Assembly (NCBI RefSeq): GCF_009651005.1
Contig: NZ_WHVW01000017.1
Location: 1-64,000 of the forward strand
Direction: 5' to 3'
DNA length: 64,000 bases
DNA from: Sporosarcina obsidiansis
GTDB taxonomy: Bacteria; Bacillota; Bacilli; Bacillales_A; Planococcaceae
Below, in pieces: positions 34,950 to 44,574 of this stretch (positions within the stretch are counted from its first letter, which is position 1; every line of letters begins with the position of its first letter). The translations under genes and the position numbers were made by a program. The notes beneath the pieces were generated by a model. That model did no database searches. It was not told the origin of the DNA and worked only from the letters and a program-made list of their open reading frames with translations.

Positions 34950-34975
34950 ATACCCACTTTGAAACGGATGAAAAC
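34950..34975 (-). promoter_or_regulatory. SigB-type promoter of csbD
   Basis: On the minus strand GTTTTC and a perfect GGGTAT are 14 bp apart, about 35 bp before the start codon. Confidence 0.7.
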
Positions 34976-34982
34976 CTATGAA

Positions 34983-35798
34983 TTATTGACGCAGAAGCTG
35001 CAATACCGATTGTGCCTGTTGCATATGAAGCGATAGAACGTACTGACCAGCTTGCAATAAGATATTTGCTTTCGTTAACGCCATCATTTCCTTAGCGATG
35101 TCCACGTCTCTTATCCGCGACTCGGCTGCAGTCAAGTTTTCTTCCATAGTCTGAGCATTACTGTAAGCATGTTCTAAACGGTTCATATAGGCACCCATTC
35201 GGGCACGCTCAGAGGATACCTTGGAAATCGCTCCGTCCAACAAGCCTAACGCTTCATCTGCTTTTTCTCGTGTTTCAATCGATGCATTTTCAATACCTAA
35301 TGCACCCATTCCCATATCACCAATCGTGAAATCAATGGATTGTCCAGCATTGGGTCCTACTTGTGTTTTAAATGAATTTCGGGAACCATCAAGCAAGGGC
35401 ATTGTGTTGAACTGGGTATCTTTTGAAGTACGTTGAATCTCTTTTTTCAGTTCTTCGAATTCTAAGGACAGTTGTTTTCGGTCTTCAGGCGTCAATGTAT
35501 CATTGGCTGCTTGTACACTCAATTCTCGCATCCTTTGCAGCATAGCATGTGTTTCATTCAGAGCACCTTCTGCCGTTTGGAACATCGAAATAGAGTCTTG
35601 GATATTACGCTGCGCCATTTGTAGACCACGGATCTGTCCACGCATTCTCTCAGAGATCGCCAAGCCTGCCGGATCGTCGGCTGCCCGGTTGATCCGCATT
35701 CCTGAAGACAAACGTTCCATTGATCGCATCGCCTGTTGGTTATGGATATTCATGTTGTGTAAAATAGTCAAACCCATTGCATTCCACTGGCCGAGCAT
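34983..35798 (-). CDS. Flagellin (divergent, stand-alone)
   Basis: This 271-residue protein has the conserved N-terminal D0/D1 part (MERLSSGMRINRAADDPAGLAI, TAEGALNETHAMLQRMRELS) and C-terminal part (ESRIRDVDIAKEMMALTKANIL, SVLQLLR). The middle is short, as in compact Bacillus flagellins. The extreme N-terminus (MLGQWNAMGLTILHNMN) and the C-terminal stretch GQYVLSLHMQQAQ differ from the usual flagellin. The start is the ATG seven bases after AAAGGAGG; 25 further upstream codons are unsupported. No other flagellar gene is near. It is transcribed divergently from a chemoreceptor 190 bp away. It could be a second or minor filament protein. Confidence 0.88.
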   Translation of the reverse strand: MLGQWNAMGLTILHNMNIHNQQAMRSMERLSSGMRINRAADDPAGLAISERMRGQIRGLQMAQRNIQDSISMFQTAEGALNETHAMLQRMRELSVQAANDTLTPEDRKQLSLEFEELKKEIQRTSKDTQFNTMPLLDGSRNSFKTQVGPNAGQSIDFTIGDMGMGALGIENASIETREKADEALGLLDGAISKVSSERARMGAYMNRLEHAYSNAQTMEENLTAAESRIRDVDIAKEMMALTKANILLQAGQYVLSLHMQQAQSVLQLLRQ

Positions 35799-35987
35799 AC
35801 TATGACCTCCTTTCATTAAAAGATCTCTCCTTTTACTATCGGTTGCAAATAAATTAACTGAATAGTGACGCATGAAATGAAGTGTGACAAACTATCTAGT
35901 ATATATCAAAAAAATGCTAAAAAATTTAATAAATACATTGATACTTCCAATCTATAGGCGATAATAAAGGTAAGGATAGGAGGTTGA

Positions 35988-37727
35988 ATGATGAAACTAA
36001 CAATACGTAGAAAGTTAATTGCAATTACTACTATACTTCTTATTGTACCGAGTCTAATTATTGGAATCATGGGTTATAGTACCGCTAAAAGTAATTTGGA
36101 TGATATAGGTGCGAAGGGGCTTAAAAATGATGTTCAACTGGCGATACAAATAATTGAATTCGCCAATCAGCAAGTGGAAAAAGGAAATATGACACTGGAA
36201 GACGCCCAGGAACAGGTTAAGCAAAAATTGATTGGACCCATGCAAGCTGATGGGAAACGAACGATTGAATCTACTGTCGATATGGGGCAATACGGCTATT
36301 TCTTTATTCTAGACAAAGAGGGAAATGCTGTCGGTCATCCGATGTTTGAAGGGGAAAATTTGTTTGACTCTCAAGCTCCTGATGGTATGTATACTACACG
36401 CGAAACGATCAAGAAAGCCGAAGATGGCGGAGGCTTCTTGGAATTTGATTTTGCAGTTCCAGGCGTGGAAAATCAAATTGCCCCTAAAATAGTGTATACA
36501 GAAGTAGATCCGAATTGGGGATGGGTTGTCAATGCGGGTGCGTACCTAATGGATTTTAATGATGGTGCAAATGGTGTGTTGATGGTATTGGCGATCGTAT
36601 TAATCGTGTCGTTAGTGTTAGGTACCGTGCTCATCGTTTGGTTTGCACGTCATTTATCAAATCCTCTTCATAAATTGACGCAGCATGTAGGAGAAGTGGC
36701 GGAGGGAGATCTTCGCAATGAAGCAATTGTCGTCCACAATCATGATGAAGTCGGTGAATTGGCTGCATCGATCAGTAAGATGACCACCAATTTGCGAAGT
36801 ATGATTGACCAAGTATCTAATGCATCTATGCAAGTGGCCGCAACTAGTGAAGAACTCTCTGCAAGCAGTGAGCAAACAAGTCTAGCTGTTGAGCAAGTAG
36901 CGAGTTCCATTCAGGAAGTGGCAAATGGAGCAGAGAATCAAGTAGCTCAAACGCTAAAAGCAAATGAATTGGTTGCTCATATTTCCAAGGAAGTCACCGA
37001 GTTGAATGAACATGTTCAACATGTCACTAGTGCTGCCAAAGATACATCAATACTAGCGAATGAAGGTGTAGGAGTTGTGGAAGAGGCGATTCAATGCATC
37101 CATTTAATCCAAGAGGAAACAGCTGTCACGGCGACTGTAGTCAATGAGCTAGGGAATAAATCACACGAAATTGGTGAAATGGTATCCATGATTACGAACG
37201 TTGCGGAACAGACGAATCTACTTGCACTTAATGCAGCGATTGAAGCGGCCAGAGCAGGGGAACATGGGAAAGGCTTTGCGGTCGTAGCAGATGAAGTTCG
37301 GAAGTTGGCGGAACAATCCGCGCGGGCGGCCAATCAAGTGAATCATCTTATTTTAGAAATTCGTGAAGAAATTGAAGAATCCGTAGAAGCAATCAACAAA
37401 GGAAACTTGTCTGTCGAGGAAGGAATCCGTCTTGTGAATGAAGCGGGTAGTGCGTTCCGTACGATTGCAACGGGCGTGAATGAAGTGACCAGGGATATTA
37501 CGGAGGTTTCGGATGGTGTACAGCAGATTTCAGTGGATACAAATTCTATCGTACAGACAATTGATCTAACAACAGAGATAGCTGAACAATCGGCGGATCA
37601 TACGCAGACAATTGCAGCGGCAGCTGAACAACAGACTGCGTCGATTGAAGAAATCGCAGCGGGCTCCGATACGCTGGCACAGATGGCGGAAGATTTGCAA
37701 GCGGCTGTTCGGACATTCAAATATTAG
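35988..37727 (+). CDS. Methyl-accepting chemotaxis protein with Cache sensor
   Basis: At 579 residues, it has membrane helix 1 (about 10-30), an extracytoplasmic single-Cache domain (about 35-190; [19 protein letters not shown] and [11 protein letters not shown]), helix 2 (about 195-220), HAMP (about 220-275) and a long coiled-coil signalling domain. The signalling domain has the hairpin tip [19 protein letters not shown] and [18 protein letters not shown]. sCache_2 domains often bind small carboxylates; the ligand here is unknown. It signals through CheA/CheW, which are outside this window. Two adjacent ATGs (35988, 35991) follow GGAGG; the second has better spacing. Confidence 0.93.
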   Translation: MMKLTIRRKLIAITTILLIVPSLIIGIMGYSTAKSNLDDIGAKGLKNDVQLAIQIIEFANQQVEKGNMTLEDAQEQVKQKLIGPMQADGKRTIESTVDMGQYGYFFILDKEGNAVGHPMFEGENLFDSQAPDGMYTTRETIKKAEDGGGFLEFDFAVPGVENQIAPKIVYTEVDPNWGWVVNAGAYLMDFNDGANGVLMVLAIVLIVSLVLGTVLIVWFARHLSNPLHKLTQHVGEVAEGDLRNEAIVVHNHDEVGELAASISKMTTNLRSMIDQVSNASMQVAATSEELSASSEQTSLAVEQVASSIQEVANGAENQVAQTLKANELVAHISKEVTELNEHVQHVTSAAKDTSILANEGVGVVEEAIQCIHLIQEETAVTATVVNELGNKSHEIGEMVSMITNVAEQTNLLALNAAIEAARAGEHGKGFAVVADEVRKLAEQSARAANQVNHLILEIREEIEESVEAINKGNLSVEEGIRLVNEAGSAFRTIATGVNEVTRDITEVSDGVQQISVDTNSIVQTIDLTTEIAEQSADHTQTIAAAAEQQTASIEEIAAGSDTLAQMAEDLQAAVRTFKY

Positions 37728-37750
37728 AGGAATTGCGGCAGATGTGCATG

Positions 37751-37787
37751 AAAAACCGGGCCCCCTTTTTAAGGTCCCGGTTTTTTG
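37751..37787 (+). terminator. Terminator of the chemoreceptor gene
   Basis: AAAAACCGGG pairs with CCCGGTTTTT around a 15-base loop that can pair further. Confidence 0.8.
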
Positions 37788-37810
37788 GTGTGTCCAACAA
37801 ATGTCTGGCA

Positions 37811-37933
37811 TTACTGAGAATTCTTCATTCCTGCAAAATTATTGAATTGCCCCATGAGTTTTTCTCGTGACTGCTTATTACGCATCAAATATGCAACGCC
37901 AAGTCCTAAAGCTGTCATCGCCATTTTATTCAT
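37811..37933 (-). CDS. Small DUF3918-like membrane-associated protein
   Basis: Forty residues: MNKMAMTALGLGVAYLMRN followed by a charged tail. It resembles the short DUF3918 proteins (YrzQ type) of Bacilli, with a glycine/alanine-rich hydrophobic helix. GGAGGTGG lies at suitable distance before the ATG. Function unknown. Confidence 0.6.
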   Translation of the reverse strand: MNKMAMTALGLGVAYLMRNKQSREKLMGQFNNFAGMKNSQ

Positions 37934-38050
37934 TCGTCTTCCACCTCCAATAGATAAGATGGCATTCCTAATAAAAATTATACGTATGGATGCAAGAAAC
38001 AATTTCTGAAATTCCCCAAATTTTACAGAAGGTCATGTAAAATTTTCTTT

Positions 38051-38071
38051 ATAATGATATAATTTCATTAT
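38051..38071. promoter_or_regulatory. AT-rich inverted repeat before the MFS gene
   Basis: ATAATGA and TCATTAT are separated by seven bases, and a further CATTATAATG follows. It resembles a loosely spaced Fur/PerR-type site but does not fit the 7-1-7 consensus, so the regulator is not assigned. Confidence 0.3.
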
Positions 38072-38099
38072 TCTCATTATAATGACTGGAAGTGGCATC

Positions 38100-39299
38100 A
38101 TGAATCTACCTACTAAATCAACAATTCGCCAGCTGCGATTTTGGCGTATTGTCATCGGTCTGGGCATCGCTTCTGTATTTATCTTTGCGGCGATGTATGC
38201 CATGCAACCGTTATTACCGATTTTTACAGAGCAATTTGACGTATCTGTAGCGACAGCAAGTTTGGCAATGTCCATTAATACAGTCGGGCTGATTATCGGT
38301 CTCGTCATCTTAGGGTTTTATTCGGATCGGCTTGGTAGATCGATTTTTGTTAAAACGTCGATCCTGCTGACAGCTCTATTATTTATCCCCATGTTTTTAA
38401 GTCATTCGTTTACGATGATTCTAGTGCTACGTTTCATCCAAGGCTTTGCTATGGCTGGGATATTGGCTGCAGCGTTAGCTTATATCAACGAAGAAGTTCA
38501 TGAGCGCGTAGTGAGCGTAGCAACAGCACTCTACATTTCATTTAATGGAACGGGCGGCATGTTTGGTCGATTTGTGACGGGGTATTTGGCAGAACGTTGG
38601 TCTTGGGAATTGTCCCTACAATTATTAATGGTACTTGGAGTGGCAGTGTTCATTATGTTGCTATTTGTCTTGCCGAAGTCAAATAACTTCCAGCCGAGTA
38701 CCGAAACCATACGAAAAGATATGGAGGGATTTGGCTATCATTTGAAGAATCCCACTCTACTGATCGTCTTTGGGCTTGGAATTGTATTACAGCTATGTTT
38801 CACAGGAATGTGGACATTTCTTCCTTTCCATTTGACAGCTATACCTTTTCAGTTAACTCTTGATGAGATTTCGTATATCTATTTCGCTTATGCGTTTGGA
38901 ATTATGGGTGCACCTCTTGCTGGGTCAATCGCTGCAAAGTATGGAATGAAAAAAGTGCGGCTGATGGGAATCGTGTTGCTAGCGGTAGGCTGTCTGCTCA
39001 CCATTCCGATGAAGCTTCCTTTCATCGTAATTGGATATTGTGTCATCTGTCTCGGTTTCTTTTCTGCGCACTCACTAACTGCGGCTTCTGTCAGTAAAGA
39101 GGCGACACACCATAAAGGGAGCGCTTCTAGCTTGTACTTAGTTTCCTACTATGTTGGTATGGCGGCAGGCAGCACACTCATTAGTCCACTTTGGCAAGTA
39201 GCAGGCTGGACAGGTCTTGCTTTATTCTCAGCTGGCGTGCCGGTGGTGTATGTATTGATGATTCGACTGCGGCAGAAGAAAATAAGTATGGTGCATTGA
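38100..39299 (+). CDS. MFS transporter (YnfM-like)
   Basis: This 399-residue, twelve-helix protein has the MFS motif LGFYSDRLGRSIFVK between helices 2 and 3, and helix 4-5 motifs (VLRFIQGFAMAGILAAALAYI) close to the YnfM/arabinose-efflux-like group. The start is the ATG preceded by GGAAGTGG; an in-frame ATG six codons upstream lies close to the inverted repeat. Likely an exporter; substrate unknown. Confidence 0.85.
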   Translation: MNLPTKSTIRQLRFWRIVIGLGIASVFIFAAMYAMQPLLPIFTEQFDVSVATASLAMSINTVGLIIGLVILGFYSDRLGRSIFVKTSILLTALLFIPMFLSHSFTMILVLRFIQGFAMAGILAAALAYINEEVHERVVSVATALYISFNGTGGMFGRFVTGYLAERWSWELSLQLLMVLGVAVFIMLLFVLPKSNNFQPSTETIRKDMEGFGYHLKNPTLLIVFGLGIVLQLCFTGMWTFLPFHLTAIPFQLTLDEISYIYFAYAFGIMGAPLAGSIAAKYGMKKVRLMGIVLLAVGCLLTIPMKLPFIVIGYCVICLGFFSAHSLTAASVSKEATHHKGSASSLYLVSYYVGMAAGSTLISPLWQVAGWTGLALFSAGVPVVYVLMIRLRQKKISMVH

Positions 39300-39305
39300 G
39301 AACAG

Positions 39306-39345
39306 AAAAACAGGCGCGGAATAATTCCAGCACCTGTTTTTTATT
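39306..39345. terminator. Convergent terminator
   Basis: AAAAACAGGCGC pairs with GCACCTGTTTTT (one mismatch) between the converging MFS and DASS genes. Confidence 0.8.
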
Positions 39346-40995
39346 TTAGTCCTTAAAAACTTCTGGTATTGTATTTAGATCAATACCCCATAATAGAGGG
39401 AGCAAGAAGTAAATACAGAGAGTCACGAGCACAATGCCCAATAAATTTAGCGCAAAGCCTGCTTTAGCCATATCGGGAATCCGTAAATACCCAGAGCCGA
39501 ACACGACGGCGTTTGGAGGGGTAGCTACAGGGAGCATGAATGCGCAGGAAGCAGCCACACCTGCAGCAATCATCAGGGCGTATGGGTGAAAGCCCAGCGC
39601 CACTGCCAGTGAAGCCATGATCGGGTACATCATCGAAGCTGTTGCGGTGTTTGATGTAATTTCGGTTAAAAAAATAACGAGCGCTGCAACAATAAGAATG
39701 ATGAACATCAACGGAACACCTTTTAGTCCGATGAGTTGGGCGCCGATCCATTCTGATAACCCACTGCTGACAAAGCCCGCTGCAATGGCCAGTCCACCAC
39801 CGAATAAAAGCAAAATGCCCCAAGGAAGTTTGACGGCAGTATTCCAATCTAACAGATGATCTCCTTTTTTATTGACAGACGGAATGATGAATAGGATCAT
39901 TGCGAAGACAATCGCAATGACGCCATCACTAAGACCATCTATAAATTTAGATAAAAAGAAGGAACGAGTGATCCACGAAAATGCAGCCAGTACGAATACG
40001 ATGAACACCAGAGTTTCTTCAATAGAAGGACGTCCTAATAATTTCTTTTCCTGATCAATGACTTCGCGTCCACCGGGTAGTGTTTTCACAGGTGATCGAT
40101 AGACAACCTTCACAAGATACCACCAAGTCAGCAGAATGAACACCCACGCAAATGGTACCCCAAACAGCATCCATTTTCCGAATGACAGCTCAATTCCGTA
40201 AATTTTATTTACAGCTCCGGCTAGTAATGTGTTCGGTGGTGTTCCGATTAATGTAGCGATACCTCCTAAAGAAGCAGAGTAGGCAATCCCTAGCATCAAA
40301 GCTTTACCGAACCCAAAGTTTTCTTTGGATGTATCGATTGATGGGTTGTCTTTCAAGGCCAACGTGACTTGCGTAATAATTGCAAGACCAATTGGCACCA
40401 TCATCATGGCTGTAGCCGTATTGGAAATCCACATAGAGAGAAATCCAGTTGCTACCATGAAACCTAGAACAATTCGGTCCATATTCGTTCCGATTGCTGA
40501 AATAATTGTTAGAGCAATTCGCCGATGTAAATTCCATTTTTCAAGCGCCAGTGCGATCATAAATCCGCCCATGAATAAAAAAATCGTTTCATCTCCATAA
40601 GAAGAAGCGGTTTCTTTCATTTCTAGTCCGCCTGTTAGTGGAAATAGAACAAGAGGCAGTAAAGAAGCAATTGGAATCGGTATGGCTTCTGTAATCCACC
40701 AAACTGCAATCCATATCGTGCTCGCCAAGATGGCAACACCACTACTAGAAAGATCAGCAGGTTTAAAGAATAGTAAGGTAAGGGAAAATAATAATGGACC
40801 GAGTATGAGGCCGATCAATTGCGTAATAGAATAACTGCGCGAGTCTCTACCGCCTCCTTCATTTTTGATGCCAATGGGTTTTCCTCCGTCTTCACCTTTT
40901 GCCATCTCCGAAGAGTTAGGTGCTGTGAAAAAGCGGAAAACGTCTTTGGTTTGATCGTGTATAGTCCAAAGACGATTCCAAGTGTGTTGTAACAT
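39346..40995 (-). CDS. Sodium-coupled anion symporter, DASS/SLC13 family
   Basis: This 549-residue membrane protein has the two sodium-site motifs of the family, SNTATAMMMVPI and TSNTATASMMYPI, and the two TP clamp motifs GTPPNTLLAG and ATPPNAVVFGSG. It should import di- or tricarboxylates (or sulfate) with sodium, like SdcS. The N-terminus has about 60 hydrophilic residues before the first helix, longer than SdcS. GAAGGGA precedes the ATG. Single-gene unit. Confidence 0.9.
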   Translation of the reverse strand: MLQHTWNRLWTIHDQTKDVFRFFTAPNSSEMAKGEDGGKPIGIKNEGGGRDSRSYSITQLIGLILGPLLFSLTLLFFKPADLSSSGVAILASTIWIAVWWITEAIPIPIASLLPLVLFPLTGGLEMKETASSYGDETIFLFMGGFMIALALEKWNLHRRIALTIISAIGTNMDRIVLGFMVATGFLSMWISNTATAMMMVPIGLAIITQVTLALKDNPSIDTSKENFGFGKALMLGIAYSASLGGIATLIGTPPNTLLAGAVNKIYGIELSFGKWMLFGVPFAWVFILLTWWYLVKVVYRSPVKTLPGGREVIDQEKKLLGRPSIEETLVFIVFVLAAFSWITRSFFLSKFIDGLSDGVIAIVFAMILFIIPSVNKKGDHLLDWNTAVKLPWGILLLFGGGLAIAAGFVSSGLSEWIGAQLIGLKGVPLMFIILIVAALVIFLTEITSNTATASMMYPIMASLAVALGFHPYALMIAAGVAASCAFMLPVATPPNAVVFGSGYLRIPDMAKAGFALNLLGIVLVTLCIYFLLPLLWGIDLNTIPEVFKD

Positions 40996-41360
40996 GAGAT
41001 CCCTTCATTTCTAAGTTGTATTTGTTGGTAAGTTGGCATTCTTACCAGGACAATCCTATTTTACCGATGATATACTGTGTGAACAAGGGCAATTGCGATT
41101 TTTTCATATATTAAAATAATTTATTTGCAATCAGCAGAAGAACCAAACTTCTATACGTTGAGCGATAAATGCAAGAATTTTTTCAGTTCAGTGGAGTTCA
41201 ATCTACAGACGCGATGAGGCTATGGAGTAATACATATTGTATATGGAGCAAATCAACTACCAATCGCTTGAGGATCTAATACGATATAAATTTCGACAGG
41301 AGCAGCTCAACAACGTATACTAAAGCTAACTGTATAACTCAATTCAAGGGAAGTGAGAAT
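40996..41360. other. 365-bp intergenic region without a recognised gene
   Basis: AT-rich, no long open frame with a ribosome-binding site. A short inverted repeat (TTGGTAAG...CTTACCA, about 41024-41048) lies near the DASS start. Nothing else is recognised. Confidence 0.5.
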
Positions 41361-42440
41361 TTGACGAAAAAGGTATGGTTCCAAGTGGCCATTGGTGTTT
41401 TACTGGCGCTTTTAATTACTAAGTATTTTTTAGAAGTGAATTATATCTTTAAACCGGTCGGAATCATTTTGCAGACCATAATGCTGCCTTTAATTTTTGG
41501 TGGGTTGCTTTATTACATTACCGAACCCATCCAACGATTGCTGGAGAAACGTGGAATGCCAAGGTGGGGCAGTATTCTATCCATTATGGTAATCCTAGTG
41601 GCTGTTATTTGGATTTTGGTAGCACTTATTGGACCGATTGTAACGAAACAGGTGAATAATTTAGTGGACAATGGGCCCGCGCTCACTCGCCAGCTAGATC
41701 AACTGAAGAATGAAGTTATCAATCAAAAGGATAATTTACCAGATGGATTACAGGACTCACTGAACTCCGCAATTGATTCGGTTCAATCCTTTGCTGTGAA
41801 ATTTGGGAAATGGTTTGTCCAATTCATTCAGTCGTTCGTACAGGCGGTCGTATTATTGTTGCTTGTTCCATTTTTCTTTTTCTTCATGTTGAAGGATCAT
41901 GAAAAATTTGCACCGAAAATTTATAATTTATTTTCAGGTCAGCGTCATGTGTGGGTGAAAAAGACACTGGAGGACATTGATAGAGTTCTGCGTTCTTATA
42001 TCCAAGGTCAATTACTAATCAGTGCTATTCTGGCAACCATCATATTGATCGGTTACCTGATCATTGGATTGGAGTACGCGTTACTATTGGCTATCTTGGC
42101 GCTTTTCATGAACTTAATTCCGTTTATCGGACCGTGGATCGCTGTTGCGCCAGCTTTGTTAATTGCTTATTTACAAGATCCGAAACTCGCAATTTGGGTC
42201 GGTGTGGTAACGCTAATTGCTCAGCAGACTGACAGTAATCTCATCACTCCGAACGTTATGGGCAAGTCACTCGATATTCATCCGCTCACCGTTATCACGG
42301 TATTATTGGTAGCAGGAAGCCTTGCTGGTTTCCTCGGAATATTGGTGGCCGTTCCTGCTTATGCAGTCGGTAAAGTCATCGTGCAAAATATTTATGAACG
42401 ACGAAAAGAAATACGACGGGCGGCTACGAAGGAAGTGTAG
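41361..42440 (+). CDS. AI-2E family transporter (PerM/YtvI/YueF type)
   Basis: This 359-residue protein has the family layout: two or three N-terminal helices, a soluble amphipathic stretch of about 90 residues (VNNLVDNGPALTRQLDQL), then five more helices with the conserved FMNLIPFIGPWIAVAPALLIA segment. The start is TTG after AAGTGAG. The family was named from TqsA but includes many exporters with other or unknown roles, including sodium/proton exchange. Function here is not decidable. Confidence 0.85.
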   Translation: MTKKVWFQVAIGVLLALLITKYFLEVNYIFKPVGIILQTIMLPLIFGGLLYYITEPIQRLLEKRGMPRWGSILSIMVILVAVIWILVALIGPIVTKQVNNLVDNGPALTRQLDQLKNEVINQKDNLPDGLQDSLNSAIDSVQSFAVKFGKWFVQFIQSFVQAVVLLLLVPFFFFFMLKDHEKFAPKIYNLFSGQRHVWVKKTLEDIDRVLRSYIQGQLLISAILATIILIGYLIIGLEYALLLAILALFMNLIPFIGPWIAVAPALLIAYLQDPKLAIWVGVVTLIAQQTDSNLITPNVMGKSLDIHPLTVITVLLVAGSLAGFLGILVAVPAYAVGKVIVQNIYERRKEIRRAATKEV

Positions 42441-42446
42441 CCGCGT

Positions 42447-42482
42447 AGCCTCCTTGTCTTTTTAGACGAGGGGGTTTTTGTG
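42447..42482 (+). terminator. Terminator of the AI-2E family gene
   Basis: CCTCCTTGTCT pairs with AGACGAGGGG around TTTTT, followed by five T. Confidence 0.75.
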
Positions 42483-42632
42483 GTGTGTTACGAGTGAAAG
42501 CTAGGTTGGAGTGAGCGATGGTAGTACCCGACCAATCTGAAGTTATGTCGCATCAAAACCTTTTACGAAATTTAGAAGGTGGATAAAGATGCACAATTTG
42601 CACATCCTATTTAAAAAGAAAGGATGTATGGC

Positions 42633-42911
42633 ATGTCAACGGAGTTTCCTGTTATTCATACAAATATATGGGATGCAATTTGGGCGGTTCCTGTTGTTTT
42701 AGTTTTGCTCCTATTGGCTAAGTTGTTATTCAAGATCCGATCCAGTTGGCTTTCAACCGTATCCACTTTCACCGCGTTACTCTTGTCTATATTTATTACT
42801 CACCCTGGCAATTTGTCTGCGGGAATTTTTATGGGGTTATTCTATAGTGGTGCCGCAATGGGGGTTATTTATTCCATAAAGCAAACGTTCTATGCATATC
42901 GTGGAAATTAA
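42633..42911 (+). CDS. Small hypothetical membrane protein
   Basis: This 92-residue protein has three hydrophobic segments (about residues 13-33, 40-58 and 63-83). The start is the ATG eight bases after GAAAGGA. No family recognised. A good terminator follows directly, supporting a real gene. Confidence 0.6.
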   Translation: MSTEFPVIHTNIWDAIWAVPVVLVLLLLAKLLFKIRSSWLSTVSTFTALLLSIFITHPGNLSAGIFMGLFYSGAAMGVIYSIKQTFYAYRGN

Positions 42912-42946
42912 AAAACAGAACCTCCGAGTTAGAGAGTTCTGTTTTC
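42911..42946. terminator. Convergent terminator
   Basis: AAAACAGAAC pairs with GTTCTGTTTT, with T or A runs on both sides, between converging genes. Confidence 0.8.
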
Positions 42947-42953
42947 ATTGGAA

Positions 42954-43661
42954 TTACTTTAATGGGCAAAACCCACATTGTATCAAGCCAGGGACATCTT
43001 TTGAAAAACAACAAGTCTTTCGAACGGTGGTGTTCAATAAAGCCGTCGGTTCGTAGCCGTTTAAGTAGCTGGCAAATCGTGAGTAACTAGAGATACCAGA
43101 CCATACGATGTCATTCTTCAATGTTTCTAAATCTTTCCGAGCTTCCGTTTCAGTGCTGGGATCTGAAAGTAATACGTGGTACTGCCACAGCCAGAAGCCG
43201 AAAATATTTTCCCATAACGTGAGTGGGGAAATAGAGACCGCTGTGCGCAGAGACGTGATGACTGCATGTACTGACAATAAAACACTTTGAATCATAGTTT
43301 GACGATTCTCATCCTCTACTAAATGCCAATCTGACGCATCCATAAATGTACTAATCGTTCGATTACCGAACTCTTCCACTGCTCCGAAACATAGTTGGTT
43401 TGCTGAGCCATTCCACATTTCATCATAAGTAGCTAGGTTATATAGTTGCATGGCAAAAAACATACCAATCCGGCGCATGAAAAATGATGTGGCCACCACT
43501 TCATTTGGACTTTGGCTTATGATTTTCATAAGTTGTATTACGTCAGGAACCTTGGCTGGATTTTGTAGATCTGCCAAGGTGAATAGCGGTTGTTTTGGTG
43601 AATCTACATAGATGCTATAGCTATTTAATTGTCTGATTTGATCTGCTGTAAGTATAGTCAT
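42954..43661 (-). CDS. FhuF-like iron-sulfur protein (siderophore-iron reductase family)
   Basis: Of 235 residues, the last 25 contain the FhuF C-terminal cluster motif: CC, ten residues, C, two residues, C (TCCFSKDVPGLIQCGFC). In FhuF these four cysteines hold a [2Fe-2S] cluster used to reduce ferric iron in siderophores in the cytosol. The body of the protein is helical and only weakly similar to FhuF. There is no siderophore transporter nearby and no clear Fur box upstream, so the iron-reductase role is an inference from the cysteine motif. Confidence 0.7.
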   Translation of the reverse strand: MTILTADQIRQLNSYSIYVDSPKQPLFTLADLQNPAKVPDVIQLMKIISQSPNEVVATSFFMRRIGMFFAMQLYNLATYDEMWNGSANQLCFGAVEEFGNRTISTFMDASDWHLVEDENRQTMIQSVLLSVHAVITSLRTAVSISPLTLWENIFGFWLWQYHVLLSDPSTETEARKDLETLKNDIVWSGISSYSRFASYLNGYEPTALLNTTVRKTCCFSKDVPGLIQCGFCPLK

Positions 43662-43725
43662 ATGTTAAGTATAGACAATTGATTTCATAGAAACAACTGA
43701 ATGTGTTTGCTGTAATATTCCCATT

Positions 43726-43763
43726 AAAAAAAGCACCAGCAGGGGAGGTGCCGATGCTTTTTT
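43726..43763 (-). terminator. Terminator of the peptide-catabolism operon (minus strand)
   Basis: AAAAAAGCACC and GGTGC-CGA-TGCTTTTTT form a stem just after the IclR gene. It can end transcription of the opp-iclR operon. Confidence 0.7.
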
Positions 43764-43765
43764 GA

Positions 43766-44521
43766 TTAAAGACTCAAGCTATACTTTTTCATATTCCATA
43801 AAATCGCATTTCTCGTTTGTAAGAGTAACGGTATAAATTGAGAGTGCTTTTCTTCATCAATACGGTAGGAAGGTCCCGCTACGGTTAGTGAGCCGAAAAC
43901 TTCTTCCTCGACGATTAAGGGTACAGCCATAGCCACAACATCAGGAGTGTACTCGCTATGACTAATTGCATAACCACTTTTTCGAATCAGTTGGAGGTCT
44001 TTTCGTAGCTCTTCTGGGTCTGTCATGGTGTTTTCTGTATACTTGACCAAATCACCTTGTAAAACCTGTTCGATTCTCTCTTCAGATAGATGAGCAAGAA
44101 TAGAACGGTAAGAAGCGCCAGCATATAGAGGGGCACGACTTCCAGGGGAGACAGGAAATCGGACTTTATTTTCTGGCTCGATGACTGTCAATAATAACGT
44201 GTCTTCTCCATCTAAGACCGTGAAAAATACGGATTCCCCCGTTTGGTCACATAGCTCTTGCAGGTGGGGATTAATCATCTCTTGAATATTTAAATTTTCA
44301 TAGAAAACGGTACCTAATTCCCAAACGACAGAACCGAGCTTATATTGTTTGGTAATAGGATCTTTCGAGACGAAGCCGTTTCTTTCTAATGTTTCCAGTA
44401 TTCGATAGACGTTCGTATGATTCAGTCCCATTTCTGCAGCCAATTCTCTGCCACCCCACACATTTTTTTCGCGTGTGAACATCTTTAGAATGACTAACGC
44501 CAAATTGACGGTCTTTAACAT
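43766..44521 (-). CDS. IclR-family transcriptional regulator
   Basis: This 251-residue protein's N-terminal winged helix (AAEMGLNHTNVYRILETLERNGFV) is followed by the IclR effector domain (SVFFTVLDGEDTLLL, SPGSRAPLYAGASYRSILA, GYAISHSEYTPDVVAMAVPLIV). IclR proteins sense a catabolic intermediate and control adjacent pathways. It is the last gene of the minus-strand operon, 53 bp after the M20 peptidase, and is the obvious candidate regulator of the whole divergent cluster. AAAGGAG precedes the ATG. Confidence 0.92.
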   Translation of the reverse strand: MLKTVNLALVILKMFTREKNVWGGRELAAEMGLNHTNVYRILETLERNGFVSKDPITKQYKLGSVVWELGTVFYENLNIQEMINPHLQELCDQTGESVFFTVLDGEDTLLLTVIEPENKVRFPVSPGSRAPLYAGASYRSILAHLSEERIEQVLQGDLVKYTENTMTDPEELRKDLQLIRKSGYAISHSEYTPDVVAMAVPLIVEEEVFGSLTVAGPSYRIDEEKHSQFIPLLLQTRNAILWNMKKYSLSL

Positions 44522-44574
44522 AGATGACTCCTTTGATAAATTTATTTATTTTTCTAATATATAAGTCTATAATA

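Noticed and set aside
35946-35985. SigD promoter of the chemoreceptor gene
   Set aside because: GGCGATAA resembles the -10 box, but no TAAA lies at the required 15-bp distance; the same failure occurs on the flagellin side.
38051-38080. Fur box before the MFS gene
   Set aside because: The arms ATAATGA/TCATTAT are seven bases apart instead of one, and the MFS protein has no siderophore-specific feature.
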